Translations under genes and position numbers: made by a program
Shown here: in pieces, positions 32,401 to 46,742 of the stretch
How positions within the stretch are numbered: position 1 is the first letter of the stretch
Layout: every line of letters begins with the position of its first letter
The notes under the pieces: generated by a model
Told to the model about the DNA's origin: nothing
What the model saw: only the letters and a program-made list of their open reading frames with translations
Database searches by the model: none
Source: Physcia stellaris
Lineage: Eukaryota; Ascomycota; Lecanoromycetes; Caliciales; Physciaceae
Assembly: GCA_018902385.1 (NCBI GenBank)
Contig: JABSSW010000071.1
Location: 1-64,000, forward strand
Direction of reading: 5' to 3'
Length of the DNA stretch: 64,000 bases

Positions 32401-33150
32401 TATACGTGATTCATGATGCAAATCAAGCGATCGTCGTCAATTTCAAATCGACATCGCGTGTGCGCATTCGATTTCGTTTGATGATTCACGTTCGAACGAG
32501 TTTGATTTCACAAACGATTTTTCTCGCTCGTTGTCTGTGAATTGACATTCGAAACGATGATAAAATATTTTGAAAAAAATTTGTGAATTGAAATTCGAAA
32601 CGATGATAAAATATTTTGAAAAAAATTTGTGAATTGAAATTCGAAACGATGATACGTAAAATATTTTAAAAAAACAAAATGAAAAATCAATCGTTCATCG
32701 AGACGTCGCGATCGTTGCTTTGAACAAAAAACGAAAACGAACAAATTTCGTTCACACAAATTGAAATTAATTTTCATTTTTTCGTTTCAAATGTTCGTTC
32801 GCGATGATTTTCAAATTTCGTTTATCGTTCACGAATTGACACGATTTTCACGTTTTGTTTTCGTTTCAAAACGTTTTTTCGCGATGATTTTTGAAAATGA
32901 ATAAAACGATTCGATGATTTTTTCAATTCATGCGACGTAAATCAAATGATAACATTCAATTTCGAAAATGAATCGATGAATGAATTATCATGAATCGTGC
33001 TTGAATAGACGTATTATTGATTAATTAAACGAAAACAATAAATTTGCAAAAATAAATAAATACAAAATATTAAAATTGCAAACAATGTGCGACGTCAAAT
33101 TTCAAATCACGTTAATTTCGACGTAAAATTAAAACATAATTCGTTGTTCG
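32401..33150. other. AT-rich boundary segment left of element D
   Basis: Mutated-type composition begins here. Contains a 46-bp tandem repeat (32537-32673) and scattered short repeats of cgcgatgattttt text around 32798-32895. No gene recognised. Confidence 0.6.
32537..32673. repeat. 46-bp tandem repeat, about 3 copies
   Basis: Units beginning gtgaattg at 32537, 32583 and 32629, each continuing with ttcgaaacgatgat and aaaatattttgaaaaaaattt-type text. The third copy is slightly altered and degenerates by about 32673. Confidence 0.9.
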
Positions 33151-33155
33151 ATTAT

Positions 33156-33475
33156 TGTAAGAAATAAAAATTCAGAATTTTCGAAAATGCGATTCGCATC
33201 TCGTCAAGCAATTCGATTATCGAAATTCGAATAATTTCGAAAAGAATCAATCTCAATCATTTTACAACTCGATCAACGATAAACTCAACAAACTCATATT
33301 GTCAGTCGAAATCGCTCGAATTCGTACGATTGAGTAGATAAAATGTGAATAAAAAACAACTGCAAAACGTAATCTGTTCTGTAACGATTAATAAATCAAT
33401 ATATTACATTTCAAACTATACATTTTTGATGTCAATAATTCATTAGATTATACTATTTCTAATACGAGTTTTACA
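33156..33475 (+). repeat. Element D 5' LTR
   Basis: 320 bp, TG...CA ends, directly repeated at 39485-39804 with mostly C/T and G/A differences. Upstream flank ATTAT is the target duplication. Confidence 0.93.
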
Positions 33476-36400
33476 TTCTAATCGTTATCATATTTCAAAG
33501 TGATGTCATTCGTGTATATTTAACAGAATACAATTCTGTTGTCTCGCATACATCATGTCGAATTCTGATAATGATTTGTTTTCTGAATTTGTCGAGAATG
33601 TTGACGTATCTTTTTGATTGATCTATTACAAACAACAGATCGAAGAAAATCATAAAAAAAAAATCAGACTGCAAGCTCGAAATATTGAGCGTTCGAAATT
33701 TGTAGTTTTTACTTCATCTGTTTCTATTTCATCTATTTCTGTTTCTGATTCTGTTTGAAAGTTTTTCGTCATGAAAACTATCGAGACGACATCGAATCAA
33801 TATAAAGAAAAAAATTACAAAAAGTGAAAGAAATATTGCAAACAAATGAAAAATCAATTCACGCAAAACAACGTGAATCACATGACTCAATTTTCGAATC
33901 TAGTCAAAATCGCATACGTTGATATTTATTTTAAATCAAATAGCAATGCGAACAAATTTTGAAACGCAAAAATCGACTTTCATTCAAACAAACAATACAT
34001 TTGAAACGAATTCAAAATCTTTTTGAAAAACGACATCGAACGAGCAATCACGTTGCAACAAAATCTTTTGAGAAAATATCGCAAACACAAACAGAATCAC
34101 AATCAATCGATTAAAAACTACAATGTCGAACGAATAAATATGTTTATTGAATTGAAACTCGAATTCAGACTCACGAAAGCAATGAAATTCAACGATTTTC
34201 GTGACGAGTTACGTTTGAAATTTCGCTGCATGCTCTTTAAAAAAAAAAAGATTTTCACAAAAACGAAATTGTTTGAACGACTCAAGCGTATGAAAGACGC
34301 TCAAATTTTGAAGAAAGAATTCAAAAACTTCAAGAAACGTAAAATCTCGTTCGATATTGACAGTTCTGAAAACGAAAACGAGAAATTCAAAATTGCGAAA
34401 TTCAAAAATAAGAAAATCAAAAATATTAACAAAGTCAATTCGAATCACGAGTCAATCAAATCGAAAAATACTCGAATGTATCGCTGATTCGTCAGCGAAT
34501 TTAAAAAAATTCAAAACAAAAATAATTGTATAAATTGTGACAAATCAAATCATCAAATCGAAATTTGCATAGACAAAAAAAACAAAATCATTTTCGCTGA
34601 TCAAATTCTTGAACAATCAAAAAATTAGTCGATTTGATGATTTTCGTTCAAATCGTTAAAAAAAAAAAATTTTCGAATTTCGATTTCGATACGTCGTTCT
34701 TTTTAGACATGAGCAAAAATCATGTTAACAAAAAAAAAAACGACGCAAAAAGTTTAGAAAATTCGTGATTCGTAAATGCGTCAAAATCAAAATTAACATA
34801 CAAAACGAAAACAAAATTTGAAACGAATCGAAAACAATATTCGATACAGAGACGAAAATTAATTTGATAAATCATGTCTATGCGAAAAAGCTAAATTTTC
34901 GTCGTTTTGAAATTCTAGACTGTGATGCAATAACAGTTGACAATCATCGTTTGAAAACGTATGACGTCTATTTCGTACAATTCGAAATATCAGACGTCAA
35001 AAGAACTAATCGCTTTTTCGAGAAATCGTTTTTGATCGTGAATCTGAATTGAAATTTAACGTTAAACATGTTTTGAATACAATTGTCGAAAGTCAAAATG
35101 AATTGAGACGACGACAATATCAAAATTTGACGTTGCAAAAAAAAATATTTCATTTTCATCATATGTCGTATCGAAAACATCGAATCAAAACAACTGATCA
35201 TAGACGTCATCGATAACGAAATCGAAACGTATTTTATGTTTGTACGAATGTATACTGACAAGCAGTTCGACATGCATGAAATGCATGTTTCAAAACGAAT
35301 TCAAATAGAATTTGTTTTGATTGAGATGAAAGAAAAATTCGATGTCAAAATCACTTTTCTCGATATTTTGAAAACGTATGAAAAATTCGATAACGAAAAT
35401 AAAATTTACGAATTGTCGAATCATGACTCAAACGATCATGCTATTGATTTAAAAAAAAGCAAAAAATCGTCGCATGAATCAATTTATTTTCTATTCGAAA
35501 ATGAGTTTCGAATATTACGTGCTTATATCGAGAAGCATTTAATTAACGATTTCATTCGATTTTCACAATTTTCTGCAGAAACGTTCATTTTGTTCGTCAA
35601 AAAAAAAAACGATAATTTACGATTATGCGTGAATTACAGAAATTTTAATGTTCTCACGATAAAAAATAGATATTTTCTATCGTTAATCGATGAAAATTTA
35701 GATAAACTCAACAGAGTCGTCAAGTATATCAACATTGATTTGATTGCTGTTTATCATCGATTGCGTATCAAACATGAAAACGAATGAAAAACGATCTTTC
35801 GTATTCGATATGATCATTTCGAGTATAACGTATTTTTTTTCGATCTCATTAACGTTTCGACGACGTTTCAAAATTTCATTAATAGAATTTTAGCGACTCG
35901 TTTCGATATTAACGTCATTGTATATTTGAATGATATAGTAATTTACTCGATAAACGTCGAAATTCATATCGACGATGTCAAATGAATTCTTGATCGTTTT
36001 AAAAAAAATAAACTATACATTGTTTTTGAAAAATGCAAATGATTCGTTGACGAAATAAATTTTCTTGAAATCGTCGTTTTTTTTCAAGAAATGAAAATGC
36101 AAAACAAGAAAATCGAAATTATTCAACAATGATCAATATTTCGCAACGTTTTCGACATCATGCAATTTCTCGACATCGTTAATTTCTATCGACGATTCAT
36201 TAAACATTTCAATAAAATTGCTGAATTTCTGATCGCTATGTTAAAAAAATCACAAAAGTTTCGAAAAAATATTCGTAAACGCAAACGAAATCAAAATCGA
36301 AATCGCAACAAATTATCGAATATTCACATTTTTCTGATCAACGAAACATTGAAAGTTTTCAAACAATTTCGCAAAACATTTATCGAAACATCAATTTTAC

Positions 36401-39400
36401 GTCATTTCGATTTCGAGCGTGTTATTCGAGTCGAAATCGACGCATTCGACAAAATTTTTGAAATCATTTTATGTCAACAAAACGACGAGAATCATTGACA
36501 TTTTGTTGCGTATTTTTCGCGCAAATTGATTTCGATCGAATGTCATTACGAGATTCATGACAAAAAGTTGCTGACTATTGTGATTTCGTTCAAACAATGA
36601 AAACACTATTTCGAAAACGCAAAGAAACAAATTTTTGTTTTTATTGATCATCGCAATTTGAGACAATTTATGATTACAATTAAATTGTCGTCACGTCAGA
36701 TTCGATGAACTCAAAATGAATCGATATAATTTCTTAATCGATTATCGTTTCGATAACAAGAATTTTGTTGACGAACTTTCAAAGCGATTTGATCACATGA
36801 TGATTATTGAAAAAAACGTCGAAAACAATCGTCAAATTTTGAAACAATTGCAGAAATCATTGATCGCAAATTCGAAAAATTTCGAAAAAATGCGAATAAA
36901 TGCGATCAAAATCATGAGTGCGATGCATGTCATGAAACGATTCATAAATGCGATGCATAACATGAAACGTCGATCGCATTTAGATGACTCAGAAAATATC
37001 GAATCAATCAGCGTTGTTTCAAAAACATTTGATTCAAAAAATTCAAAACGAAATCGAATTTCAATCAACGCTGTTTCGAAAACATTCGATTCAAAAAATT
37101 CAAAGAATTCGAAACATTCGATTGAACAAAAATCAAACGTGACATTCATAAAATGAAAAATTTTTGTGTTAAAATCAACGATTGTATTTGAATGCGCAAT
37201 GCATAAAATTCGAGTACAAATTGCTTTACGAGAAAAAACGACATATAACGACGAATCAACATTTTCATTGTTGAATTTCGTTCGTGATTTGATCGTTAAA
37301 AATCAGTTCGTTTCTGAAATATGTCGAGAATTAACTATTTCGAAAACAAAAACAAACAATTGACAACACAAAAATGAACTTTTGTATTACGACGACGTCG
37401 TTTACATTTTAAAGAATTTGCGTGAAAACGTTATTCGTGTCAATCACGATAATTCGCTCGTTGATCATTTCGACATCGAACGAACGTTGAAATTGATATG
37501 TCGAAAATATTATTGATCGAATCAAAATTTTATCGAAATTTTTGAAATGCGACAACAAATCAAAAAGCATTGTGAAACATGCGTCGTTTGCAAACGAAAC
37601 AAAGTTGCACAACACAAATCATACGACGATTTTTTTTTTTTTTTTCGATTTCTGAATTTAAGTGAATTGATCTCTTCATGAATTTCGTGACAGAACTTTT
37701 TTTCAAATAAAGCGTGAAATAAAGCGATTTACGATTCGATTTTAGTGATTGTGAATCGTTTAACAAAAATGATTCATTACATATCAGTGACTAAGACGAT
37801 TTTCGCAGAAAATTTGATCGAAATTTTATTTCGCGAAATCATTCGATTTCACGATTTTTTTTCGTCAATCGTTATCGACAGAAATTTCATTTTCACATTC
37901 AAATACAACGATGCGCTGTGTTATGTTTTGAAAATCAAACGTAAATTGTCAATCGTTTTTCATTTTCAAATCGATGAACAAATCGAGCGAATGAACAACG
38001 TCATGAAACAATTTCTTCGCGTTTTCGTCAATTTCGAACAGAATGACTAAGTAAAATTGTTGTTCATGATCGAGTTCGTTTACAACAACAGCAAACACGC
38101 ATTCACAGACATCTTTTCGTTCGAGATTATGTTTGAATATTCGTTTCGCATGTTTTTCGAGAAAACATGAAACAAGAAAATTAAATTCAAATTCGCAAAA
38201 AAACACGTTGAACATTTAGCTGAACTATTTCGAGTATTGAAAGACAATTTACTCGTGACACAACAACAACAAACGATGTACAAAAACGAACGCACGAAAT
38301 CAATGTCATACAACGTCGAAAATTACGTGAATTTGAACGATAAAAACATCAAAACTAAACGAAACAAAAAGTTGAAATGAAAATTTTTTGAATCATTTCA
38401 AATTTTAGAAACTATAAAGAATCAAGTTTATCGTTTAGATTTACTCAAACGCTGACGCATTCACGACGTTTTTCACGTTTTTCTTTTAAAGAAATTCAAT
38501 GCTAAAAAGAAAAAAAAGCATACGTCACATTTTTCTGAATTTTCGTATCAAACTGAAAATATTGAACTCGACGAGAACATGAAAATGAAAATCACGAAAA
38601 AATTTTATGAGATCGAAATCATCAAAGACAACAAAATTTTCAAAATAAATGAAATTTCAAACAAGTTTTACAACGAACTCGATCTTTACTATCTCGTGAA
38701 ATAAAAAAACTATGAAAACGCGACTTGAAAATCTGCATCGTTTGTTAAACATTTTCGAAAAACTTTGCGACAATTTCACAACGAAAATTCAAAGAAATCT
38801 GATGTCAATAAAAAAACAAATCATCGAAAATCACGAAGAAAATGAGTTGAAATATTTATTGCATATTAACACATCTCGTTTTCAAAAACTTTGTGTGTTA
38901 TTTATTGTTTAGAATTTACGACGCATGAAAAATTGAATTGTGTCAAAAATATTTTCAGAAATTGCTGTTCGATTTGATCGAACGATGAATCGTTGAATAA
39001 AAAATGTGAAATGAAATAAAAAAAAATTTCGAAAATCTGAATATCAATGCGATCGCGACTAATGAACGTCTATCGCGTTACACATTTTCTCATGATATCG
39101 ATGTTGATATTCGAAATAAAAAAATGAAAAAATGAAAAAATGTTCGAATTCAGAATTTTCTGTCAACAAGTCAATTGTCAATCATTATATCGAAAACTGT
39201 GAATGATACGAAATCAAACACTCGATCATGAAAACAGCAAACAATTGATTCATCAAATTATGTTTTTTTTGAATCATTCAAAAAAATGTTCTTTCAAATT
39301 TTTAACGCAAACTGACTATTGAATTCGAACAAAAATATTTCGAGATGCGAAAATCACGATTATAGTGATTTTTCAAATCAATGCAAAATCAAAACAAACA

Positions 39401-39484
39401 AAACACGTCAAAACAAACAAAATACGTCAAAATTTCTGTTAGCATGTTGATCTCAAAGAACTTCGATGCTTAAAAAGAAACGTA

Positions 39485-39804
39485 TGTAAAAAATAAAAAT
39501 TCAAAATTTTCGAAAATGCGACTCGCATTTCGTCAAACAATTCGATTATCGAAGTTCGAATAATTTCGAAAAAAATCAATCTCAATCATTTTACAATTCG
39601 ATCAACGATAAACTCAACAAACTCATATTGTCAGTCGAAATCGCTCGAATTCGTACGATTGAATAAATAGAATGTGAATAAAAAGCAATTGCAAAACGTA
39701 ATCTGTTCTGTAACGATTAGTAAATCAATATATTACATTTCAAACTATACATCTTTGATGTCAATAATTCATTAGACTATACTATTTCTAATACGAGTTT
39801 TACA
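39485..39804 (+). repeat. Element D 3' LTR
   Basis: 320 bp, pairs with the copy at 33156-33475 and is followed by the ATTAT duplication. Confidence 0.93.
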
Positions 39805-39809
39805 ATTAT

Positions 39810-40990
39810 ATTATATCAATTATTTATTTGTCAAACATTTGTCAAGTCTATTTGTCAAACATGTTCGTAACATTATTTTTTTTTTCGCGAACGTCGTTTC
39901 GACGATTCGTCGTTGATTCGAAACGAAAACGTTGTCGATTGTTTTAAATGAATTCAAAATTCGAAATTTTCACGATCATCATTTTTTGATTTTTTCAATA
40001 TGTTGCATCAATTTACAATTCAATAAAATCGAACAACAATTTCTAAAAATATTTTTAATACGATTCAATTCTCTATGCGACGTAAATTCTGACTGTAAAC
40101 AACGTCGAAACGATGATAATGAAATTTGAAATTGAAAAAAAAAAATTTAAAACGAACGAATGAAATCAAAATGAATTCAAATTCAATTGAAATTTTCAAA
40201 TTTTAATCGAACGTAATTTCAATGAATGTCAAAACGACGATTTTTCTTCGAGAACGACGACGACTCGCAAATGAATTTTGATCATCGATTTGAAAAACGA
40301 AAAAAATAATTTTGAATGATTTCGAATTTGCGACGATGAAATGATTTCGATAATAATTATTCATCACGTCACGAACATTATCGAATTCATCGTTATCGAC
40401 GTAATATCAAATTCGATTATGCAATCAATTTAATCAATTGACGCGATATTGAAAACGATCGTAATGATATCGAAATTTTTAAATATCGTTCATTTTTCAT
40501 TCGAAATTCTCGTTAACTACAACGAAATCGAATAATTCGTTGATTTGATTTTCGAAAAAATCACAAAAATTTTTGCGCAAAAATCAACAATGAAACACAT
40601 CATAAATTCGCATTGTTTCAAATAATTCAAATTGATAAAAATTGTTTATACGTTTTAATATTTTGTATGAATCAAATTTTTTGTCATTAAACTTGTCGAA
40701 TAATTTAGCGATTTTGATGTTTCGTCAATTCAAAAAAACGTAATTTTTTTTGACGTATTCGACGATTTTGCGATGTTTGTTGATTTGTGTCGTTATGCGT
40801 TTTTGAATCATTTCGACGTGAATTTGTACATAATCGAAAATGTTTTGCATTGTGTTCGTGATGTTTTTCGTTTTAACGATTAAAAATCGTTTTTTTGTCG
40901 TGACATACGAGATAAAATTCGATGAAAAACTTATACGTGAATAAAAATTTTTGTTGACAAAAACGATGACAATTCAATAAATGCAAAAAT
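39810..40990. other. AT-rich spacer with a fragment related to elements A/B
   Basis: About 39985-40110 aligns with the terminal internal region of elements A (about 43.2 kb) and B (about 50.3 kb): tcgaacaacaattt, then acgattcaattct, then a gcgacgtaaatt-type segment. It is a decayed piece of a third copy. The rest is AT-rich without recognisable content, apart from a short direct repeat (tatttgtcaaacat) at about 39822-39862. Confidence 0.55.
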
Positions 40991-42395
40991 CGCGTTATTG
41001 TTTGCAAATTCGATTATAAATAATTAAACGTTTTAATCGTTTTGCATGTAATTGCAATATTGTCGCAATTGTTTTTCAATGTTTTGATTGATTTTTTCGA
41101 TTTGATCATCAATTTTTGAATGAAAAATCGTGAAAAATTTACATTTGATGTCGAAAATTTTGCAAAAAATTTGTCATACAAAGAACACGAATTGAGAATT
41201 TCGATCAAATGTTATGAAAAAAAGCAAATCATGAATACGAAACACGTATTGAATGAGTATTTTTGTTGTAATTTCAACATTCGTGTTTTCGTTTTTCGCT
41301 GTACAAAGTGCGTAATGACGTTTTTTATTAAATTTGTCGATTATTGTGCAAATGACATTATGATCGTGAACGTCAAATAGTTTCGTGATGAAATCAATGA
41401 ATATATTCGTTCAACGTTGCAAAAATATGATCAAAAAAATGAATAATTCGTTTTTACGATTTTTGAAAATTTTAATTCGTTGACATTCGTGACAATTACG
41501 TACGTATCGACGAATTTTTTTGCGCATATTGAATCAATAATAATCACGACGTAAAAAATTTTTTATGCGATTAAATTCAAAATGACTCAACGTTGAAAAT
41601 TCATAAATTTTTTTGAAAAAATCAACGAGCAAAAAGACATCGACGAACATTCATAATCGATTTTTGTAATATAAAACATCGTTTTTTTCTTGACAATCGC
41701 GTAGATTGATTTCATTCACGAAAATGAAATTTTGATTAAATGTTTTACGATATGTTCGACAATCGTCGTTTGTTTTGTTGACGACGAGAATTCGTTCGTA
41801 AATTGATTCGTCAAATTCGACAACATGAATTTCGAATCGTTTCGAAATGAACAATATTTGTTTTTTATATTGATGTCGTTCGTCGTTATCGTTTTTAAAT
41901 CGTGAATTTGACATGCGAATCAAAACGTTTGTTTTAACGTTTTGAATTTCTGATTGAAATTGAATGACGATATTGAATTTCGATAAAATTTCTGCTCAAC
42001 GAATTTGACGAGAAATTAATTTTTTCGAAATCATGAAAATTTTCAGATTTTTGTGATCGATGAAAATTTTAATCGATTCGTCAATATTTTCGAATTTTGA
42101 ACGTCAATGTTTCAAACAACGAATAATGATTAATAGTTTTTTGTTATAAATTTCGTAATTGCATTCGATTGAAATCATGTTTCGATTGTAAAAAACAACG
42201 AAATGCAAAAATTTTTCGTCATTGTATTGCGATAGCATTTTCGCATTGACGTAATTTGAAAAATCGATTTTTAAAATGATTTGTTTGATTTTATCGTAAT
42301 GACGAAATATGAAAATTTCGATTATCGTTTTTTTGAATAAATTGAAAATTTTTTTTGTTTTCGTTATTCATTCGAATTTTACGAATTTCTTGATC

Positions 42396-42686
42396 TGTAA
42401 GACTCAAGAGATGTGACATCAAAAATGTATAACAGAGACGATTGTATGACTAGACTAATAACTGCAAAGTTAATTATTTTACAGATTTTTGCTTATATAG
42501 TCAATCAATTTGCTCAATCGTACACACATTTCGAAATCTATTCGAAAATATGAGTTTGTTGAATTCAATCGAAAATCTGATGCTGACGTGATCAAACTGA
42601 TCTTCTCGATGATCGAATTGCTTGATATAACTTTATCGAAATTCGATTCGCAATGTTTTATTGATTTGAACTTTGAGTGTTTTACA
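42396..42686 (-). repeat. Element A left LTR
   Basis: About 291 bp, TGTAAGACTC...TGTTTTACA on the plus strand; pairs with 46453-46742. In coding orientation this is the 3' LTR. Confidence 0.9.
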
Positions 42687-45600
42687 TGCGTTTTCTTTTT
42701 AGCATCGAAGTTTTTTGAGATGATCAACATGTTTGCAATTGAGATTCTTTGCGCTTGTGTAAATATGCTTCTTTTTTAAAATTTGAAGAATCGCTGTAAT
42801 CGCGATCTTCGCATCGATATTTTGAAATTCTGAAACTTGAAAAAACACTGTGATCGTGATTTTCGCACTCGAATCTGTATCATTCATTTCGATTCATATC
42901 AGTCTGCGTTAAAAATCTGAAAATCATCTTCGTGAATGACTCAGAAAAAGCATGATCTGGCGACTTCATTGTCTGCTGTTGTCAATATCGAGAGCTTGAT
43001 TTCGTACAATTCACAACTTTCGATCTGATGATTGACAACTGATGAATGACAGAGAAATCGAATTCGAGTTCTTTTTCATTTTTTTATTCTTCTACTTTCT
43101 ACATCGAATCGATGAGTTGCTTGAGAGAAATGATTAGACGCGAAAAATGCCGAATAAACGCGATCGCATTCGATATATCGAGCTTCGAAAATCTTTTCGA
43201 TTTTCTATCATTTTATCATCACATTCACAATCTCATCGCTCAGTTAGATCGAGCAATAGTCTCTGAAAATGTTTTTGACACGATTCAGCTCTTCATGCGC
43301 CGTAAACTCTAGATCGTAAACAGCACAGAGTTCGTGACATGAAATCGTGATGTTGACATGACTGCTCGAGTCAATTGCTCGTCAAAGAAATGTATCTACA
43401 GAACGTTGAACGTGTCACGATATCGATGACTGCTCGAGTCAATTGTATCGTCAGAAAGACTGCATCTGTCGTGTTATTGATCTCCAGATACGTTCTCGCT
43501 GTATGACTTTACTTTTTGATTTTACTTTTTGTCTTTATTTCTTGTCAATGCCGATGTCTTCTGACTGTTGATATGTGAATTCTAGCGAAGCTTTCTTTTC
43601 TTTTTTAGTTTTAACTTCTTCAAAAAACGAAACGATGTCTGAATATGTGTCTGTTGATGCATTTTTCATGCTTTACTTTCCGGCAGCTCGCTATGAGATT
43701 CACGCAACGTTAGTTCATATCAATTCTCGTTGAATTGAGACGATAGTTTATCGTGTAACTTTGAACGAGATGCTTGTTTGCAATCTCTAATTCATGCTTG
43801 CATGCTGTTCTTTGTACTCGATGTTCGATGAAACATTTCGCTCGTATGCAGTATTTTCATGATCAACATATGTTTTGAGATGTCTCTCATCAAAATGCTC
43901 AGTCAGAGATTGTCTGTATTGACGTCTCTCTTCTTATAACTTTATTCGATCTTCAATATTTTCGTATTGACTTCAAGATGTCTTCATCGAGATGTTCGAT
44001 CAGAAGTTGTTTGTATGAACGACGCTTTCTTTATAACTTTATTCGATTTGCAATACATGCGTATTGATTTTGAGATGTTTCTCATCAGAATGTTTGATCA
44101 GAAGTTGTCTGTATTGACGTTTTCTTCTTATTTTACGAGACGTACAGTCAAAGTATTTGTCTCTTTGTGTCAATGTGCGTGTGATTTATCAAAAGTAGCT
44201 AATTTCTGTCTCACAATTGCACACGAAACTTACGACAGCGAACGAATCAATTCGACAAAAATGTCATGATTTTATCGTCATGTTTACTTTATTTCAGATT
44301 TTTGATATGTTTTTGCTCAGTCATTCATTGATCAGACTCGAGAATTCGCGCATTATCAATATTACTTTACTTTTCGACGATCACGTGTGCACGATCGAGA
44401 GCAAAACGAAATCATCTCGAGAAATTAATTTCTCGTTGTCAGAAGTCGATCGAATTTTTTACTTTTTTTGACTTGAAACTCATTCGAACACGAAATATTG
44501 TTTCTCGTTTTTTGATTTGATTTTTGCATTGTTGTTTGAATTCACATCGAAAGACTTGAAAAATCATTATGATCGTGATTTTCGCATTTAGTAGACTCGA
44601 ATTGATCGAGACGTTTGCAAAAATCGTCGCAAAACGTCAAATTGACGAATGCTTTTGAATTTTTTCTTTCAATGATTTTTTTCATTGAATCGCATGTCGT
44701 GTTTGCTGAAATTTCGATATTATGATTTAAGATAAAATTTATTGCTTTGTTTTTGGCATTGATTTTCACGTGAACGATCTAGTCGAATCGAATTGTTGCA
44801 AAATAAATGTTTTCAAAAACATTTCAAGAATGCGTTTCGTCGACGCGATTGATCATTTGCTTTAACTTTTTGATTTCGCTTTCTTTTATTTTTTTTCTTA
44901 TGAAACTTTGCTGATTCTTTTAGCATTGAAATCAAGAAGTCAAATCTACTGAAGCTTTTTCTAGACTTGTAACTTGATATAATCTCAAAAAATCGAGTAT
45001 TTTGACGTCGTTCATGTTCGTCACGCATATGTTTTTGATTTTCGATGAAGATAATCGTCTGAGCTCGTCGCTCAATATACGTTCTATTTGATGTCGTATT
45101 CTCGATAATGAAGTACTCGTACGAATACAACGAAAATTCTGTTTCGACGATAGATAGTAGAACTGACTGATTCTTTCGGCTCGATGTACTCGAAACGATT
45201 TATGATGAAAAGATTTTGCATTGAAGAATGTCAAAATCAATATATTCATTTTGATTTTCGATAGTTGTATTCAAAACAGTTTCGCGAAATTGATTATTTC
45301 AGATCAATTTCTAGCTTTTCTTCAGAAAGCGTCTGCGATCGTTCTTGTTCGAGAATTATACTCGTACGAAGCAGAGATCAACGACTTGAATTGACTGATG
45401 TTTGAGATCGCAGCCTCGTGACTAGAAACTTGAAACGAAACTGCTCGAGATTCAGCAAAGACATTACTTCGAATTGATTTTTCTATTGCAACGTCATGTC
45501 AGAGTTTCTTGCGACAACGCTTGATGATAATGCCAGCAAAGCTCGTCGCGAAAAATTCATTGCGACTATTGCTCGTTGCTTGATTACTGAAATCTTCACT

Positions 45601-46452
45601 ATGCGATGTGAACTTGGTCGAAAATGATCGAGTCATTCATTTGTTGTATCGTTTTCAAATTCAACTCGTTGCATTGCTTCAAATGCAGTTCTGCTGTATA
45701 CATTGACAGTTCTCGCTGTCGAAACGTCGACGATACAGTGTATCTTGACTGACTTTCTGTTAGTTTTATCGAACGTGAATTTCCTATCGCCTTCGTGACT
45801 TGGAACTGTATTGCATTCATATAATTTCTCGTTCTTGTTTTTTTAAAATTCGTCGTTTGATCTGCTCTCAAGGACGTTCTTGCTCTTCCGACTCCTGAGA
45901 CTCTGTAGTGAGAGTGAGACGATCAGAATCGTTGCTCTCGAGTAGTTTTTCGATAGCTTAAATGGAATTCATTTCGCATGAGAGCTCTGGCAAGCTGCGC
46001 AGGTTTTTTCAATGAATTTGACGTTCTTGATCTGTCGTTACTGCTGTAGATAGCCGAGGACTTGAAACGATTGACGCTTGTCGCTGGAGACATCAACGAG
46101 ATAGAATGCTTTGAAATCATTTGCTGTATGATGTAGATCTCGCATTGCATCGAGATAGTTTGCTCTTGCAGCTTTGCGTTGAAGCTTCAAGTTTCTTCAA
46201 GCTCGGACTCGTTTTCTAGACTGAACAACGTCTGGTAGCAAAACTATACAATCAGTCTGAATTGCGATACTTAGCTGAATGCTGTAGATTCTTCATTCTC
46301 GATCTGCTTTTCGTCTAGACTCTTGTAGAATCGATTTCTCGCTCAGATCGAAGATCGAGAACGTAGCACGTTCAATCGTTGAATCGCTTGACTGCTAGAC
46401 TGCTAACTATACACGAGTGATGCTAACCTGATGATTATGATAGTTATTAGAA

Positions 46453-46742
46453 TGTAAAACTCAAAAGATGTGACACCAGAGATGTATAACAGAGACGATT
46501 GTATGACTAGACTAATAATTGCAAAACTAACTATTTTACAAATTTCTGCTTATATAGTCAATCAACTTGTTCAATCGTACACACACTTCGAAGTCTATTC
46601 GAAAGTATGAGTTTGTTGAATTCAATCGAAGATTTGATGTTGACGTGATCAAATTGATTTTCTCGATGATCGAATTGCTTGTATAATTTTATCGAAATTC
46701 GACTCGCAATGCTCTATTGATTTGAACTCTGAATGTTTTACA
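46453..46742 (-). repeat. Element A right LTR
   Basis: About 290 bp, pairs with 42396-42686. In the first 155 aligned positions I count about 17 differences, all transitions. In coding orientation this is the 5' LTR. Confidence 0.9.

Larger units (their letters stand above)
33156..39804 (+). mobile_element. Element D: fossil Ty3/gypsy LTR retrotransposon
   Basis: Bounded by two 320-bp LTRs (TGTAAGAAAT...GAGTTTTACA) and by a perfect 5-bp target duplication ATTAT (33151-33155, 39805-39809), so both ends are certain. Coding pieces on the plus strand follow Ty3/gypsy order: gag-like basic region (about 34.0-34.5 kb), protease region (about 34.9 kb), reverse transcriptase (about 35.2-36.0 kb, with a LRLCVNYR block), RNase H (about 36.2-36.7 kb) and integrase (about 37.2-38.4 kb). 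It is broken, with well over ten breaks, and strongly C-to-T mutated. The LTRs are still clearly alignable, so the decay need not be very old in years. Confidence 0.92.
42396..46742 (-). mobile_element. Element A: fossil Ty3/gypsy-type element nested in C
   Basis: Two LTRs of about 290 bp with TG...CA ends, and a perfect TGATC duplication (42391-42395, 46743-46747). Internal sequence next to the left LTR matches element B at the same place, so A and B are one family; the coding remnants are on the minus strand. At 4.35 kb it is about 2 kb shorter than B, so it is internally reduced. It is broken. Its middle (about 43.0-46.4 kb) is clearly less mutated than its surroundings: GG/CC are rare but AG/CT remain common. 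It must be younger than C, which it splits. Confidence 0.88.

Noticed and set aside
32537-32673. Tandem repeat considered as a CRISPR-like array
   Set aside because: Units are contiguous without spacers, in a eukaryotic AT-rich block.
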